Source of the DNA: an uncultured Bryobacteraceae bacterium
GTDB lineage: Bacteria > Acidobacteriota > Terriglobia > Bryobacterales > Bryobacteraceae
Direction of reading: 5' to 3'
Assembly (NCBI GenBank): GCA_937921835.1
Contig: CAKZVG010000663.1
Location: 1-15,249, forward strand
Length of the DNA: 15,249 bases
The translations under genes were made by a program, and so were the position numbers. The notes under the pieces are model-generated. The model had not been told where the DNA came from. It worked only from the letters and a program-made list of their open reading frames with translations, and searched no databases. Below, one piece after another: positions 14,813-15,249 of the stretch (positions within the stretch are counted from its first letter, which is position 1; the number at the start of each line of letters is the position of its first letter).

Positions 14813-15100
14813 ATGTTACACCGTTTGCTCTTTCTGTCGATGGTCAGCCTGGCCGGAGCCCAGGCGTGACCCGTGGAAGGGGCGTGGGCCAACGCTCACA
14901 CCCGTTTTCTCTCGGGCAACTTGATGGAAAGGGGAGAGTTAGGCGTCCGCGGCCGGCAACTCGCCATCGGGTATCCGGCTGCCCAGCTCGCTCTCTCCGG
15001 CGTGTAGCCCGCGGGCTGGAAGGGAACCTGCTTCGAGTGTGTGCCGCTCGCCGGCGCGGAGACGCGGCCGGGAGCGAAACTCCCCGCGGCCACGCCCTGA
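14813..15100 (+). pseudogene. M28-type secreted metallopeptidase, 5' remnant with three in-frame stops
   Basis: From ATG 14813 (GAGG 8 bases upstream) one frame reads a signal peptide, MLHRLLFLSMVSLAGAQA, then TGA at 14867. It continues in the same frame as PVEGAWANAHTRFLSGNLME and RGELGVRGRQLAIGYPAAQL ALSGV, then TAG at 15005, PAGWKGTCFECVPLAGAET and RPGAKLPAATP, then TGA at 15098. The pattern 'AH.RFLS..L.EGRG.GTRG..LA..Y.AAQF...GLKPAG..GTYFQ.VPL.G' is the typical N-terminus of secreted M28-family (Zn aminopeptidase-like) proteins of Acidobacteriota. The match keeps one frame throughout, so the decay is by substitutions, not indels. The PA and catalytic zinc domains are absent from the window. 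Its place right behind a TonB receptor suggests a former receptor-peptidase pair. Confidence 0.65.
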
Positions 15101-15249
15101 CGTGCCACGGCCGCTGGGCATAATCAGTACGAGGAGGTCCGCCGCAACGCTGCTGGTGTACTGAAGCGCAAATAGCTTGCTGCGCCAGGATGCTCTGCCC
15201 GGGCGCCAGTTCGAACACCTGCGCGCGCCCCGGCGAACATGCGCGCAAG
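15101..15249. other. Right edge, no supported gene
   Basis: A perfect GAGGAGG is present at 15131-15137, but no convincing start follows it. The frame of the M28 remnant continues here as EEVRRNAAGVLKRK and a TAG near 15167, which may be further relic sequence. A minus-strand reading across 14844-15248 contains a protein-like stretch (QVFELAPGQSILAQQAIC) but overlaps the M28 relic and is Arg/Pro-rich elsewhere, so I do not call it. Confidence 0.3.

Noticed and set aside
12253..14892. 879-codon open frame on the minus strand
   Set aside because: It is antisense to the intact TonB receptor in exact codon register and has shadow-like composition. High third-position GC in the receptor explains the lack of stops.

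Overview
The window looks like GC-rich chromosomal DNA from an Acidobacteriota genome, most likely the Solibacter/Bryobacterales side of the phylum. This is inferred from gene content, not from a marker gene. Two Oar-like TonB-dependent receptors with an N-terminal carboxypeptidase-regulatory-like domain and the plug signature 'LNGRNF...LLPGV' flank the region. Between them lie a Gld-type ABC exporter operon and a Spy/LTXXQ periplasmic protein. There are no rRNA or tRNA genes and no CRISPR array.

Layout. (1) 1-1355, minus strand: the 5' part of a TonB-dependent receptor that runs off the left edge. (2) 1356-1757: a divergent intergenic region with a good sigma70-like promoter facing each way and a cluster of inverted repeats between them. 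(3) 1758-8140, plus strand: six tightly packed genes (4-bp overlaps or gaps of 0-13 bp) encoding an ABC-2 ATPase, an ABC-2 permease, a GldG-family auxiliary protein, a DUF4340 protein with three internal repeats, nicotinate phosphoribosyltransferase and a nicotinamidase. The first four should form one envelope-associated ABC machine. The last two are consecutive steps of NAD salvage (nicotinamide to nicotinate to NaMN). (4) 8237-8809: a secreted LTXXQ-type protein with a Gly/Met/Arg tail, followed by a perfect 26-bp palindrome. (5) 8881-11408: no intact gene. This is a graveyard of insertion sequences: an IS66-type left end with frameshifted tnpA and tnpB, an N-terminal piece of a helix-turn-helix transposase, and the C-terminal part of an IS256/Mutator transposase with candidate terminal inverted repeats. 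(6) 11428-14718, plus strand: a complete 1096-residue TonB-dependent receptor whose GTG start lies about 20 bp from the candidate IS256 end. (7) 14734-15249: a hairpin, then the start of a secreted M28-type metallopeptidase gene killed by three in-frame stops.

I see no clearly new multi-gene system. The most interesting points are the apparent co-transcription of the Gld-type exporter with an NAD-salvage pair, the possible IS256-derived promoter for the second receptor, and the peptidase pseudogene directly downstream of an intact receptor. All family assignments are from reading the translated sequence; no database search was run.
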